Positions 33,868 through 44,056 of a stretch of DNA of 64,000 bases are shown here, in pieces. The DNA comes from Yoonia sp. G8-12. GTDB lineage: Bacteria; Pseudomonadota; Alphaproteobacteria; Rhodobacterales; Rhodobacteraceae. The position numbers and the translations under genes are program-made. Each line of letters opens with the position of its first letter. Positions within the stretch are counted from its first letter, which is position 1. A model generated the notes under the pieces. The model was not told the DNA's origin, searched no databases, and saw nothing but the letters and a program-made list of their open reading frames with translations. The DNA lies in NCBI RefSeq assembly GCF_038443675.1, contig NZ_CP151762.1:1240001-1304000 (forward strand). The letters run 5' to 3'.

Positions 33868-36057
33868 ATGCTTGAATCCTGGCCGATATCGCGACGCGTC
33901 AATGCGGGCTTTGTCATCATCACCCTGATGTTGGTGGGGCTCGCGCTGTTTTCGCATCGGGCGGTCGGCGCGCTTGGCAATGTTTACGACGAATATCAGG
34001 CCATCGCGACACAGAACATTGCGGTCACCGCCTATGTCGAAAACATCTACGAGGCGCGGCAGGCATCATTCCGCTACAGGATTTCTGCTGATCCAGCACT
34101 GCGCGCACAGGTCAACCGCAGTATTGACGCCGTGCTCAACGACACGGCGTCTCTTACGTCTTTCACAAATGACCCCGACAGGTTGGCCGAAATCGGCGCA
34201 ATTCTTGATGAGGCAGGCGTCTACAAAACGCAGTTCACGCGCATGGCCGATGCAATCGATGCCGCTGAACGCCTAGAACGCGATTTTATTGACCGCTCCA
34301 CCCAGATTCAATTGGAAACCAGCAACGCCTTTACCCTTGCGATGCAATCGGCCAATCCCGCGCTCATATCGGCCATGGGGCGCTGTTTGCAAAATCTTTA
34401 CACCGCGATCCTATATGGAAAACGCTATATTGCGTCAGGGGACGCAGATGATCTGACCAAATTTATGGCGCAGTATCAGTCATTTATCAGCGCGCTGGAA
34501 CGCATGAAACGCCTCAACCAGCAAGACAACATTACCCCCGTGATCAACCGGGTAAGCGACCTGATGAACGGTTATCCCGAAATTTTGGCATCCTATACGG
34601 CGGCACAAGCAGACGCGCGAGACATCCAGAAAGGCACGCTCGACCAGATCGGGCCCCTGATGCAACAGCAGCTTGGCAGCATCGCAAAGAACATTGTTGA
34701 TCGTCAAAACGAATTGGGGTCCGCAGGCAGTGCAATCGTGACGCAAATGCGCACAGTGATCCCTGCCATTGGTATCGTGGCAACCCTGATCGCGCTTGCC
34801 GCGTCCTATGTGATCGGGCGCTGGATCAGCAGGGTCATCGCACGGCTGGCAGAGGTCACGGACCGGCTTGCATCCGGTGACAACGATATCACCATTGCCG
34901 GCACCGAACATAACCACGAACTGGGGCGCATGGCCCGCGCGCTTTTGGTGTTCCGCGATCGTCAGGTCGAAAGGGTTGCTGCATCAGCAGAGCGGGCACA
35001 ACTGCGCGCGCAGCAAGATGAGGTTGTCGATACCATGAAACGTCAGCTTGCCGCGCTGGCCCAAGGCAACCTCACGGCCGACATTCACACCCCCTTCGCC
35101 TCCGAATACGAAGATATGCGCATCAACTTCAACGAGGCTGTCAGAGGTCTGCACAGCGCGATGAAGCGGGTGATCGCCACGTCTGAAACCATCGCAAGCA
35201 ACGCGACACAGACAAACACCGCCACAGCAGAGCTATCACAACGCACGGAAAATCAGGCGGCAACGCTTGAACAAACAGCCGCAGCACTGGATCAGTTAAC
35301 GGCCAGCGTGCGCTCTGCCGCAGAGCACGCCAAATCGGTGGACAGTTCGGTCGGCAGAGCCCGCTCTGAGGCCACCAAAAACGGCGAAATCGTCGCACAG
35401 GCGGTCAGTGCCATGAGCGCGATTGAGCACTCCTCCAACCAGATCACACAAGTCATCAGTGTGATTGATGACATCGCCTTCCAGACCAATCTGCTGGCGC
35501 TGAATGCCGGTGTCGAAGCCGCCCGCGCAGGCGAATCGGGTAAAGGCTTTGCCGTTGTCGCCTCAGAGGTCCGCGCGCTTGCCCAACGTTCGGCAGATGC
35601 CGCCAAGGAAATATCGGGTCTGATCAAAAACAGCTCAAGTCACGTCGCCAAAGGCACGCAATTGGTGGGACATGCGGGCGAAGCTCTGTCCGAAATCATC
35701 ACGCAGGTGAATGACATTTCATCCATGACGTCACAGATCGCCACCAGCGCCGAAGAACAGGCCATTGGCCTGTCCGAAATCAATGTCGGTGTGAACCAGT
35801 TGGATCAGGTGACCCAGAAAAACGCCGCCATGGTGCAGGAATCGATCACACGCGGTGAGGCATTGGTTGCTGAAACCGGCAAGCTCAACGCCCTGATCGG
35901 CAGATTTAAGATATCCTCGCAGGATGGAAAACCGCCTGCACCCCAAGATGTGGTCAACGCCTTGGGCAATGCCATCGCGCGCACGAACACGACGCCCCTG
36001 CGCAGTCCGATCGCCGCAACCGGCGGATCGGCCCAACCCGCATGGGAGGATTTTTAG
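33868..36057 (+). CDS. Methyl-accepting chemotaxis protein
   Basis: A 729-aa transmembrane receptor. TM1 is about residues 13-32 and TM2 about 296-317 (IGIVATLIALAASYVIG), enclosing a helical sensor domain of about 260 residues with no recognised ligand motif. A HAMP segment follows (about 318-370) with a second HAMP-like stretch near 395-440. The signalling hairpin tip with DDIAFQTNLLALNAGVEAARAGE is near residues 530-555. The C-terminus has no CheR-docking pentapeptide. No che genes are near, so it is an orphan receptor. GAGGAG lies 6 nt before ATG 33868. Confidence 0.93.
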   Translation: MLESWPISRRVNAGFVIITLMLVGLALFSHRAVGALGNVYDEYQAIATQNIAVTAYVENIYEARQASFRYRISADPALRAQVNRSIDAVLNDTASLTSFTNDPDRLAEIGAILDEAGVYKTQFTRMADAIDAAERLERDFIDRSTQIQLETSNAFTLAMQSANPALISAMGRCLQNLYTAILYGKRYIASGDADDLTKFMAQYQSFISALERMKRLNQQDNITPVINRVSDLMNGYPEILASYTAAQADARDIQKGTLDQIGPLMQQQLGSIAKNIVDRQNELGSAGSAIVTQMRTVIPAIGIVATLIALAASYVIGRWISRVIARLAEVTDRLASGDNDITIAGTEHNHELGRMARALLVFRDRQVERVAASAERAQLRAQQDEVVDTMKRQLAALAQGNLTADIHTPFASEYEDMRINFNEAVRGLHSAMKRVIATSETIASNATQTNTATAELSQRTENQAATLEQTAAALDQLTASVRSAAEHAKSVDSSVGRARSEATKNGEIVAQAVSAMSAIEHSSNQITQVISVIDDIAFQTNLLALNAGVEAARAGESGKGFAVVASEVRALAQRSADAAKEISGLIKNSSSHVAKGTQLVGHAGEALSEIITQVNDISSMTSQIATSAEEQAIGLSEINVGVNQLDQVTQKNAAMVQESITRGEALVAETGKLNALIGRFKISSQDGKPPAPQDVVNALGNAIARTNTTPLRSPIAATGGSAQPAWEDF

Positions 36058-36079
36058 AACATCGGCGTCCCAGCCTGCG

Positions 36080-36349
36080 TTAAACGCGCCCGCCACGCCC
36101 CCCACGGCGCCGCGGCACGGGCGGATTTTGCAGTGCTGCACGCAAGGTTTCCAGCATCGGATGCGACGCAGGTGCGTATGCTGCATAATGCGCAACGAGC
36201 CTACCAACCTCGGTGCGCACATCATGGCCCGCAGGTACACCCAACGCCCAGTCCAGAAAAATACTGCGGCATTCCGGTGCGTTGATGCCTTCAATCGCAA
36301 AAGCATCCCGGATCAGACCCTTGGGATCAAAAAGTACCGTCTCGATCAT
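36080..36349 (-). CDS. Small protein coupled to glnE, unknown function
   Basis: 89 aa, starting MIETVLFDPKGLIRDAFAIEG and ending in a basic PRRRGGRGGRV tail. The ATG at 36349 overlaps the glnE stop as ATGA, which supports a real, cotranslated gene. There is no membrane segment. I know no named family. It is convergent with the chemoreceptor gene (22-nt gap). Confidence 0.72.
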   Translation of the reverse strand: MIETVLFDPKGLIRDAFAIEGINAPECRSIFLDWALGVPAGHDVRTEVGRLVAHYAAYAPASHPMLETLRAALQNPPVPRRRGGRGGRV

Positions 36350-39108
36350 GTGCCCACCAGATATCTTTGAATAATTGCGCCAGCCCGCTCTTGCGTGGCT
36401 AACAACGCGGCCAGAAGCCCTTCGACATCTTTCGCGCCGGTTTCGCGCAAGATCAAGCGCTTTGCGCCATCGGACAGATCGTCCAATGCACCTTCTTCAC
36501 CCGCCAGAAATCGCAAGGCGGTTTGCAACTGCCAGAAAAGATCAAATGCAGCAGTTAGATCAGCGGCATCAGCGGCATCAAGCCACCCATTCGCGACACC
36601 CGCCGCCAACTGGCCCTGTGTATCCGCCGCACTGTCAGCGGTTTTCAACGCCACAGTCTGCGCAAAAAGTTCGATATCCTGCAATCGACCGGGGCCGATC
36701 TTGGTGTCCCATCCGGCACCACGACCCTTTTCCGCCGCAATCCGTTCGCGCATGTCAGCCACATCGCGCAAGATATTCGCACCCGTCGCTTTTGCCTCCA
36801 ACAGAGACCGGCGAAAGGCCTCGATCTCGTGACAAAGGCCCGTGTCGCCCGCGACCGCGCGCGCACGGGTCAGCGCCAGATGTTCCCAGGTCCAGGCTTC
36901 ATTCTTTTGGTAATTCTCAAAAGATGTCAGCGATGTCGCGACCGGCCCTTGCCGTCCCGAGGGGCGCAAACGCATGTCCACCTCGTAAAGCCGCCCTTGT
37001 GCCATTTGCGCGCTCAGCGCCGTGATAAGCGCCTGCGTGAGCCGGGCAAAGTAGGTGCGCGTCGGCAGCGGCCTGCGCCCGTCCGAATTTTCCACGCCTT
37101 GCGCATCATAGACCATGATCAGATCCAGATCAGAGGTCGCGGTCAGCCGCCCCGCCCCGAGCGAGCCCATCGCAATGACAGCGCCACCGCGCCCCGGCAT
37201 GGCCCCGTGTTTGCGCGCGAAATCGGCAACCACAGCGGGCCATAGCCCGACAACAACGGCCTCGGCCAGATCGGCATATTGCGCGCCTGCTTGGGCGGCA
37301 TCGGTCAGACCCCGCAGAAAATGCACGCCGATCCGGAAATGCCATTCCTTGGCCCACCGACGCGCCGCAAGCAGCTGTGTTTCATAGTCATCCGACGCCG
37401 CAATAACGCCTTCCAACTCTGCCACCAGCGCAGGTTTGCCCGGCCATTCGGCAAAGAACGCACCACCCAGAACCGCATCCAACACACCGGAATTGCGCGA
37501 CAGGTATTGCGCCAGGGCCGGCGCCGTGGCGCAGATATCGACGATCAACTGCGTCAAATGCGGATTGGCTTCGAACAGGGAAAAAGCTGAACACCCGCAG
37601 GCAGGCCCGCTAAAAACCCGTCAAACTGGGCCAAAGCCTCGTCCGGTTTCGTGGCCTTTTGCAACTGATGCATGATCTTGGGTGTGATGCGGGCAAAAAT
37701 CTCGGTCGCGCGGGTGGACCGCAGGGCGGGATAGCTGTGCCAGCGGGCGACAACATCTTGGCCCCACGTGGGCGCCACTTGTTCGGCAGACGGGGCATCG
37801 GGGCTGAAAAACCCTTCGGTCAAGGTGTGCACGTCTTCCAAACGATCGCGCAGCGTTGCGCGCAACGTCGCCGTGTCCTGCCCCATAAAGGCCGCCAGAC
37901 GATCAAAACCGGCGGCATCCGGCGGCAAGGTTTGCGTTTGTGAATCGTTGATCATTTGCAAGCGGTGCTCGACCTCGCGGTGATGGCGATAGTGGTCATA
38001 AAGCTGGTCCGCCGTTTGCATCGGGATCCAATCGGCGGCGGCCAATGCCTGCAACCCTTCGCGAGTCTGACGGGCGCGCAAAGACGGATCACGCCCCCTG
38101 CAATCAACTGGCGGGTCTGGGTGAAGAATTCAATCTCGCGAATGCCCCCACGCCCCAGTTTCATGTTGTGGCCTTCGAGGACCAACGGCCCGTGCAGACC
38201 TTTGTGATCACGAATTTTCAGGCGCATGTCATGGGCGTCCTGAATGGCCGCGAAATCAAGGTGCTTGCGCCACACGAAGGGGCGGAGCGTTTCCAAAAAC
38301 GCGCACCTGCCGCTTGATCGCCCGCGCAAACGCGCGCTTTGATAAAGGCCGCCCGCTCCCATGTGCGGCCCACGCTTTCGTAGTAGCGCTCGGCGGTTTC
38401 CATCGACAGACAGACCGGCGTGACAGAGGCATCGGGGCGCAGCCGCAGATCGGTACGAAACACATAGCCGCCTTCGCGCAGATCCGACAAAATCGCCGTC
38501 ATCTTGCGGGTCACGCGAATGAAGGCGCTGCGCACCTCGTGATAGTCGTCAGGATCGAAACGGGTTTCATCGAACAGGCAGATCAGGTCAATGTCGGACG
38601 AATAATTCAGCTCGCCCGCCCCCATCTTGCCCATCGCAAGCACCACCATGCCGCCCGCATCCGCCGCGTCACCACCGCCGGGCAGTTTGCCGCGCGCCAC
38701 TTCTGCCGCGACCAACTGGCTGACCGTGGCCTGCACGGCGGCGTCGGCAAAATCGGTTAATATCTGGGTCACTGTCTCCAGCGGCCAAACGCCGCCAAGA
38801 TCAGCCAGACCGGTCAGCAGCGCGATACGGCGCTTGGCCTGACGCAGCGCAAGCGGCAGATCGGATAGCGTGATCCCCGGAATCTCCGCCAGCAGATCCG
38901 CAACGGCCGCTTCGGGATCGTCCAGCGCGGGCGCGATCCAAGCGGCCTCATAGCGCAGCAAATCGGCCAGATACGGACTACACCCTGCCGTTCCGGCAAC
39001 TAAACCGGCCACTTCAGGGGCGAGCGATGGAAAGGACGCGCGCGCATCTTCCCCCCGATCCACATCGAAAGGCAAAGGCGAACGGGTGATGCGTGCGGCA
39101 AATGACAT
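36346..39108 (-). pseudogene. glnE: Glutamine synthetase adenylyltransferase GlnE, frame broken three times
   Basis: GlnE adds and removes AMP on glutamine synthetase in nitrogen control. Both nucleotidyltransferase domains are visible: MGKMGAGELNYSSDIDLICLF (N-terminal, removing) and AMGSLGAGRLTATSDLDLIMVY (C-terminal, adding). The frame changes at three homopolymers: T5 at 38295-38299, G5 at 38094-38098 and T5 at 37581-37585 (coding-strand bases). One added base in each gives KARVCAGDQAAGARFLETLRP, LIAGGRDPSLRARQ and VQLFSLFEANPHLTQ, for a 921-aa protein of family length. Three lesions of the same kind in one gene argue for sequencing errors. Confidence 0.88.
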
Positions 39109-39188
39109 GGGCCTACACTGCGGCGCAGGTGCGCGCTGGTCAATCCGTCACGCGGGGGTAAAATGCCCCCAAAAAGGACATGACGATC

Positions 39189-39659
39189 ATGAGCAAAAGT
39201 CTCAAACGGGTGATGGCCGCGCTATCGGATGCGGGCCTTGATATTGCAGCATTGGAGCTTGGCCCCGAAACCCGCACGGCCCAGCAGGCGGCGGATGCTG
39301 CGGGGTGCGCGTTGGACCAGATTGCGAAATCGGTGATCTTTGCGGGGCAAACCAGCGGGCGGGCGATCCTTTTCATCACCGCTGGCGGCAACCGCGTTGA
39401 TCCGGCCAAAGCCAGCGCTGCGGCAGGCGAGCCTTTGGGCAAAGCCGATGCCACACTGATCCGCACACAAACGGGGTTTGCCATTGGCGGCGTGGCACCG
39501 GTCGGCCATCTTAGCCCGATCACAGCATATTTTGATCCAAAACTGCTGGAATTTGCGGTCATTTACGCCGCTGCGGGCACGCCAAGGCATATTTTTCCCA
39601 TCGTGCCAGCGGTTCTTTTGGAAATTTCGGGGGCGCAAAGCACTGATTTTACGATATAA
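39189..39659 (+). CDS. YbaK/EbsC-type aminoacyl-tRNA deacylase-like protein
   Basis: 156 aa. The YbaK/ProX fold is shown by AGCALDQIAKSVIFAG with the conserved Lys, GRAILFITAGGNRVD and GFAIGGVAPVGH. Relatives remove wrongly attached amino acids from tRNA-Pro. Trans-editing is inferred from the family. ATG 39189 is chosen over ATG 39180 because AAAGGA is too close to the first one. Confidence 0.88.
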   Translation: MSKSLKRVMAALSDAGLDIAALELGPETRTAQQAADAAGCALDQIAKSVIFAGQTSGRAILFITAGGNRVDPAKASAAAGEPLGKADATLIRTQTGFAIGGVAPVGHLSPITAYFDPKLLEFAVIYAAAGTPRHIFPIVPAVLLEISGAQSTDFTI

Positions 39660-39668
39660 TAAAAGTTA

Positions 39669-39687
39669 ATGTAAAAAACATTTACAT
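39669..39687. promoter_or_regulatory. Palindromic site 1 before the DUF2852 gene
   Basis: ATGTAAAAAACATTTACAT, with 7-bp arms around a 5-bp centre; the arms extend to 9 bp (39667-39689). It differs from site 2 at three positions only, and two of these keep the symmetry. It starts 9 nt after the YbaK stop. A likely protein-binding site. The absence of a T run argues against a terminator. Confidence 0.65.
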
Positions 39688-39726
39688 TAGGACTTGAAGC
39701 AAAGCGTCATACCTCCAATATCTGTC

Positions 39727-39745
39727 ATGTGAAAAGCATTCACAT
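39727..39745. promoter_or_regulatory. Palindromic site 2 before the DUF2852 gene
   Basis: ATGTGAAAAGCATTCACAT, perfect 7-bp arms around AAGCA. Its centre is 58 bp from that of site 1 and 41 bp before the gene start. Shared form: ATGTRAA-AARCA-TTYACAT. Confidence 0.65.
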
Positions 39746-39776
39746 AGACACAAACAGATAGTTAAGGAGCCCAATC

Positions 39777-40214
39777 ATGAATACCGCCACATCCCATTCC
39801 CCAATGGCAATGGACAACCGCGCAGGGTTTTTCGCCCGTGCCGAAGCTTGGCTTGATGCGCGTGGCAAAGGCGCATGGATCGCCGCCATGGTTGTCGGCT
39901 TTATCTTCTTCTGGCCCATCGGCCTTGCCCTTCTTGCCTATATGATCTGGAGTAAACGCATGTTCAATTCTTCCTGCAACGCCATGACCCGCAGCCGCGC
40001 CCGCCACATGGGCAAATCATCCGGCAATAGCGCCTTTGATGCCTATAAGGCCGAAACACTGCAGCGCCTGGAAGAAGAACAGGACAAGTTCGAGGCCTTC
40101 CTCAAGCGCCTGCGTGACGCCAAGGACAAGGCAGAGTTCGACCAGTTCATGGACGACCGTGCCCGGAAAATGACGGACGCTGACGACACAAACACCGGTC
40201 CTGCCGCTGTCTAG
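39777..40214 (+). CDS. DUF2852 family membrane protein
   Basis: 145 aa. One or two membrane helices (GAWIAAMVVGFIFFWPIGLALLAYMIW) are followed by a short basic linker and a coiled-coil region (FDAYKAETLQRLEEEQDKFEAFLKRLRDAKDKAEFDQFM). This matches DUF2852, a small alphaproteobacterial family of unknown function. AAGGAG lies about 7 nt before ATG 39777. Two palindromic sites lie upstream, so the gene is probably under dedicated control. Confidence 0.85.
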   Translation: MNTATSHSPMAMDNRAGFFARAEAWLDARGKGAWIAAMVVGFIFFWPIGLALLAYMIWSKRMFNSSCNAMTRSRARHMGKSSGNSAFDAYKAETLQRLEEEQDKFEAFLKRLRDAKDKAEFDQFMDDRARKMTDADDTNTGPAAV

Positions 40215-40289
40215 GCGTAGCACCACCAAGGGCGGCCTGCTTTCCCCGGCGGGCCGCCCGTCCCTGCCCCTTTTATCAATGAGTTGACC

Positions 40290-40733
40290 ATGACCATGTC
40301 TTCGCAATACGCGCCACATCTTGATTATGACCCACAACGCTATGAGGGCGTGACGATCAAACGCGGCATTGCCTGGGTGTTTGATGTTGTGATGATCGCC
40401 ATGCTTTGCGCATTGGTTCTGCCGTTCACCGCCTTTACCGGCATCTTCTTCTTTCCCTTCCTGATGCTGGTTGTGGGGTTCATCTATCGCTGGTTCACGC
40501 TGGCGGGCGGGTCTGCGACATGGGGGATGCGCCTGATGGGCATCCGCTTTCGCGATCATCACGGCGCGCACCTGAGCTCTGGTTTGGCGTTTGCCCATAC
40601 GCTTGGCTATAGCATCAGCATCACGGTCGCCCCGCTGCAACTGATCTCGATTATCCTGATGCTGGTCACCCAAAGGGGCCAAGGCCTGACCGATCTTTTG
40701 CTCGGCACCGAGGCCATTAATATCTACCGTTAA
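40290..40733 (+). CDS. RDD family membrane protein
   Basis: A 147-aa integral membrane protein with three hydrophobic segments. The RDD-type signs are IKRGIAWVFDVVMIAML with Arg-Asp at the start of helix 1, WGMRLMGIRF after helix 2 and GLTDLLLGTEAIN at the end. The role of the family is unsettled (some members are ion exchangers). ATG 40290 or 40296 may be used. The next frame starts 3 nt after its stop. Confidence 0.85.
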   Translation: MTMSSQYAPHLDYDPQRYEGVTIKRGIAWVFDVVMIAMLCALVLPFTAFTGIFFFPFLMLVVGFIYRWFTLAGGSATWGMRLMGIRFRDHHGAHLSSGLAFAHTLGYSISITVAPLQLISIILMLVTQRGQGLTDLLLGTEAINIYR

Positions 40734-40807
40734 CTATGTCGCAGTCGGGGGGCTTGGCGCAGGGTAAACAGATTGTTAAGCTTTCGGGAAACGCGACCGG
40801 ATTTTTC

Positions 40808-41614
40808 ATGCGCCATACGCTTCCCATTGCCCCGCAGTTCTATGTGACTGCCCCCCAGCCATGCCCCTATTTGGAAGGGCGGATGGAGCGCAAGCTATTC
40901 ACAGCATTGCAGGGCGATATGGCGACAAAGCTCAACGACTATTTGTCCAAGCAAGGCTTTCGCCGGTCGCAGAACGTGCTCTATCGCCCCTCCTGTGCGG
41001 AGTGTTCGGCCTGCATGTCAGCACGGATTGATGTGTCCAAATTCACCCCGAGCCGCAGCCAGCGCAGGGTCGCGAAACGCGCCGCACACCTCAACCGCCG
41101 CGCGACATCGCCTTGGGCCACAGAAGAGCAATACGACCTTTTCCGCGAATACCTTGACGGGCGGCACGCCACGGGCGGGATGGCGGACATGGATATGTTC
41201 GAATTTGCCGCGATGGTCGAAGAAACGCCGATCCGTTCGCGCCTGATTGAATACACCACCGATGCGGATCTGACGGCGGTTTGTCTGACCGATATTCTCG
41301 ATGACGGGCTGTCGATGGTCTATTCATTCTTTGATCCTGCCAGCGAAAAATTGTCGCTGGGGACCTACGTGATCCTTGATCATATCGCCATCGCCCGCGA
41401 ATTGGGCCTGCCCTATGTTTATCTGGGCTACTGGGTGCCCGGCAGCCCCAAGATGGATTACAAGGCCAAATACAAAGGGCTTGAGGTGTACCGCAGCGGT
41501 GAGTGGACCCCGGTGCTTGACCCGGCCGATTTTCAGTCCGACATGCACCCGCTTTCAACCGACCCGATTGCCGAACAGGTGGCGCGGATCCACCTGCCCG
41601 ACGGGCGTACCTAA
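40808..41614 (+). CDS. bpt: Aspartate/glutamate leucyltransferase (arginyl-tRNA-protein transferase family)
   Basis: 268 aa. It adds Leu (or Arg) from aminoacyl-tRNA to N-terminal Asp/Glu of proteins, marking them for ClpAP. Family stretches: HTLPIAPQFYVTAPQPCPYL, the cysteine cluster RPSCAECSACMSARI and YLGYWVPGSPKMDYKAKYKGLE in pieces. The frame is open to 40736, but homologues start at MRHTLPIAPQ, so I use ATG 40808. It ends just before a strong terminator. Confidence 0.9.
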   Translation: MRHTLPIAPQFYVTAPQPCPYLEGRMERKLFTALQGDMATKLNDYLSKQGFRRSQNVLYRPSCAECSACMSARIDVSKFTPSRSQRRVAKRAAHLNRRATSPWATEEQYDLFREYLDGRHATGGMADMDMFEFAAMVEETPIRSRLIEYTTDADLTAVCLTDILDDGLSMVYSFFDPASEKLSLGTYVILDHIAIARELGLPYVYLGYWVPGSPKMDYKAKYKGLEVYRSGEWTPVLDPADFQSDMHPLSTDPIAEQVARIHLPDGRT

Positions 41615-41636
41615 GCAGACATTGCACACTCCAACC

Positions 41637-41670
41637 AAAAAGGGCGGCGCCATCGGCACCGCCCTTTTTT
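41637..41670. terminator. Bidirectional terminator between bpt and the TRAP operon
   Basis: AAAAAGGGCGG (41637-41647) pairs with CCGCCCTTTTT (41659-41669), with T runs on both strands. It lies between two convergent genes and can end transcription from either side. Confidence 0.85.
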
Positions 41671-41686
41671 GTCTCTGTCGTCCCGC

Positions 41687-44040
41687 TTAGTTCAGCAGGT
41701 TCGGAATGATCGTCACGACACCCGGCACAAAGGCCAAGAGCAGCAGCGCGAACACCTGAATACCGATGAATGGCATCACACCCTTATAGATCTGGCCCGT
41801 CGTGATCGACTTGGGCGCAACCCCGCGCAGATAGAAGAGCGCAAAGCCAAAGGGCGGCGTCAGGAACGATGTTTGCAGGTTCACCGCGATCATGATCGTG
41901 ACCCACTTGGGATCAAAGGTGCCGCCATAGATAACCGGCCCCACAATCGGGATCACGATGTAGATGATCTCAAGGAAATCAAGCACGAAGCCCAGCACAA
42001 ATAGCACCAGCATCACCAGCAGGAACACGGTCCATTCGTTGTCGAACGAGCGCAGGAATTGCTGGATATAGTGTTCGCCACCAAACGAGATCAGCACGAG
42101 GTTCAAAAGCTGCGAACCGATCAGGATGGTAAAGACCATCGAGGTCACTTTCGCCGTTTCGCGCACAACCGGTGCCAGAACACCCCCGCGATCAAGATCC
42201 AGCACGACCACAGCAAACCGAACATCGCGTATAGGAAGGCACCAAAGGCCACCAGATACGCCAGTCTGTTTTCGAACAGCACGACCTCTTGACCAAGACG
42301 CAAGTCGAAATTGCCACCGATGATCAGCATCAGCACGATTGCACCCGCCGTCAGCAGAACGATCCGCCCCGACTTTTCCTGATCTTTGCGCTTGCGATAG
42401 GCCGCCAGCAGAATAGCACCACCCGCACCCAAGGCCGCAGCCGGAGTTGGGTTCGTAATCCCGCCAAGGATCGAGCCCAGAACCGCAACAATCAACACAA
42501 GCGGCGGGAATACCACGCGCATGATTTCGTTGCCGGCCAGATACCCGACGGCGTAGCGCAAGCCAAGGTAGGTGACCAAAAGCGGCAGTGCCAAGATCAG
42601 TGTTGTCATGCCCGGCGTTGTCAGCGGCGTAATCAAGACAATGTCCGCGATCAAGATCAGGCCGATACCCACCGATCCAAGGATCAGCGGGCGGTGGTCT
42701 GCACTTGGTGCCACACCGCGTGCCAAAGCCAGAACCAGACCCAACAACACGGCCAGAACCGCGATCCCTGTCCCGATTGGTGCCGCGTCATCGACGGCTT
42801 CGAGAACAAGCGCCGCTTGCTCTTCGTCGCTCAGTTCGCGTGATGCTGTTGCCCCGCCCGATTCCTCAATCGCCGCTTGCTGGGCAACCGCAGTTTCCCA
42901 CGCTTCAATCCCGTGTAATTCAATCATGGAGGCCTGACATTCTTCGCCAACCCGTGTGCGCAAAGACGCGCTTTCGCTGGCGTCCGTGAAGCTGTCGACA
43001 AGCACAGACTGTGAGCCCACGAGGTTGACCTGCCCCATGCCGATGGTCAGTGCGATGATACCCGCAGGCACGGCCAACAACCATGTCAGACCTTCATTGC
43101 GTGTAATCACCTCTCTGCCGGCCGTATCGGCAAACTGTACCGGTGGCGCTTTGCTCGGGTTGATCAGCGCAAAGACAAACGCATAGCCCGCGTAAAGCGT
43201 GGCCAGCATGACACCGGGCAACAAGGCCGCCTGGAACAATGTGCCGACCGACAAAACAGCGGGCGAACCCAGATAGGTCAACGCATCGGTACAGCCTGCA
43301 AGCTGGGCGCGGTTTTCTTGTGCAGCCGAATAGATGTCACCGGCCAATGTGCCCAGCAGAACGATCACGATCGAAGGCGGAATGATCTGCCCCAACGTAC
43401 CTGACGCAGCAATCACGCCGGTCGATAGTTCAGGCGAGTATCCGTTCTTGAGCATCGTTGGCAGCGCCAACAGACCCATGGTCACAACAGTCGCGCCAAC
43501 GATACCGGTAGACGCCGCAAGGAACGCGCCCACGATCACGATGGAAACCGCCAGACCACCCGGCAGCGGCCCAAAGACCTTGGCCATCGAGGTCAGCAGC
43601 TCATCCGCGATCCGCGACCGTTCCAGCACGATGCCCATCATCACGAACATCAAAACCGCCAGCAGCGTTTCAATCGACTGGCCCGCCAGAACACGTTCGT
43701 TCATGCGGTTGACCATAAAGCCGATGTTACGATCCAGTGCGACTTCCCAGCCTTGGGGGAACAATGGTCCGATGTAGCGCGGCAGTTCAGGGTGACTAAA
43801 GACCGAGATCGCCTCTTGTCGCACCCCTTCGTTGACCAGCGCGCGGAATTCCTCTGATCTGGTGTCGACCGCCGCGTGCAGCAAAATGCCCGCGCTATCA
43901 AGGCCCGCGATAATCGCGAATGAAATCACCGCAGAGCCCATGATTGCAAAGGCAACAGGGAAACCCGAAAGGATCCCTGCAAAGAGCGTCAGAAAGACGA
44001 TAATAATACCGACTTCGATGCCATCTAATCCGAAAAGCAT
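41687..44040 (-). pseudogene. TRAP transporter large permease (DctM type), enlarged, frame broken once
   Basis: The main membrane subunit of a Na+-driven TRAP uptake system. The first 620 residues contain DctM helices (VGIIIVFLTLFAGILSGFPVAFAI, ASTGIVGATVVTMGLLALP, GTLGQIIPPSIVIVLLGTLAGD). The frame changes at the G5 run (coding strand) 42183-42187, after LLWSCWILIAG. One more G links it to GVLAPVVRETAKVTSMVFTILIG and the C-terminal helices, giving 784 aa. That is far longer than the 430 of a classic DctM, with a periplasmic loop near 50-130 and a big central insertion with extra helices. Enlarged forms occur in marine Roseobacters. Probably intact in life. Confidence 0.85.
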
Positions 44041-44056
44041 ATCGTTCCTGCCCTAA

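Noticed and set aside
39667..39689. Palindrome as a rho-independent terminator for the YbaK gene
   Set aside because: The stem is AT-only and no T run follows. A second copy 58 bp away, without a gene end, fits an operator better.
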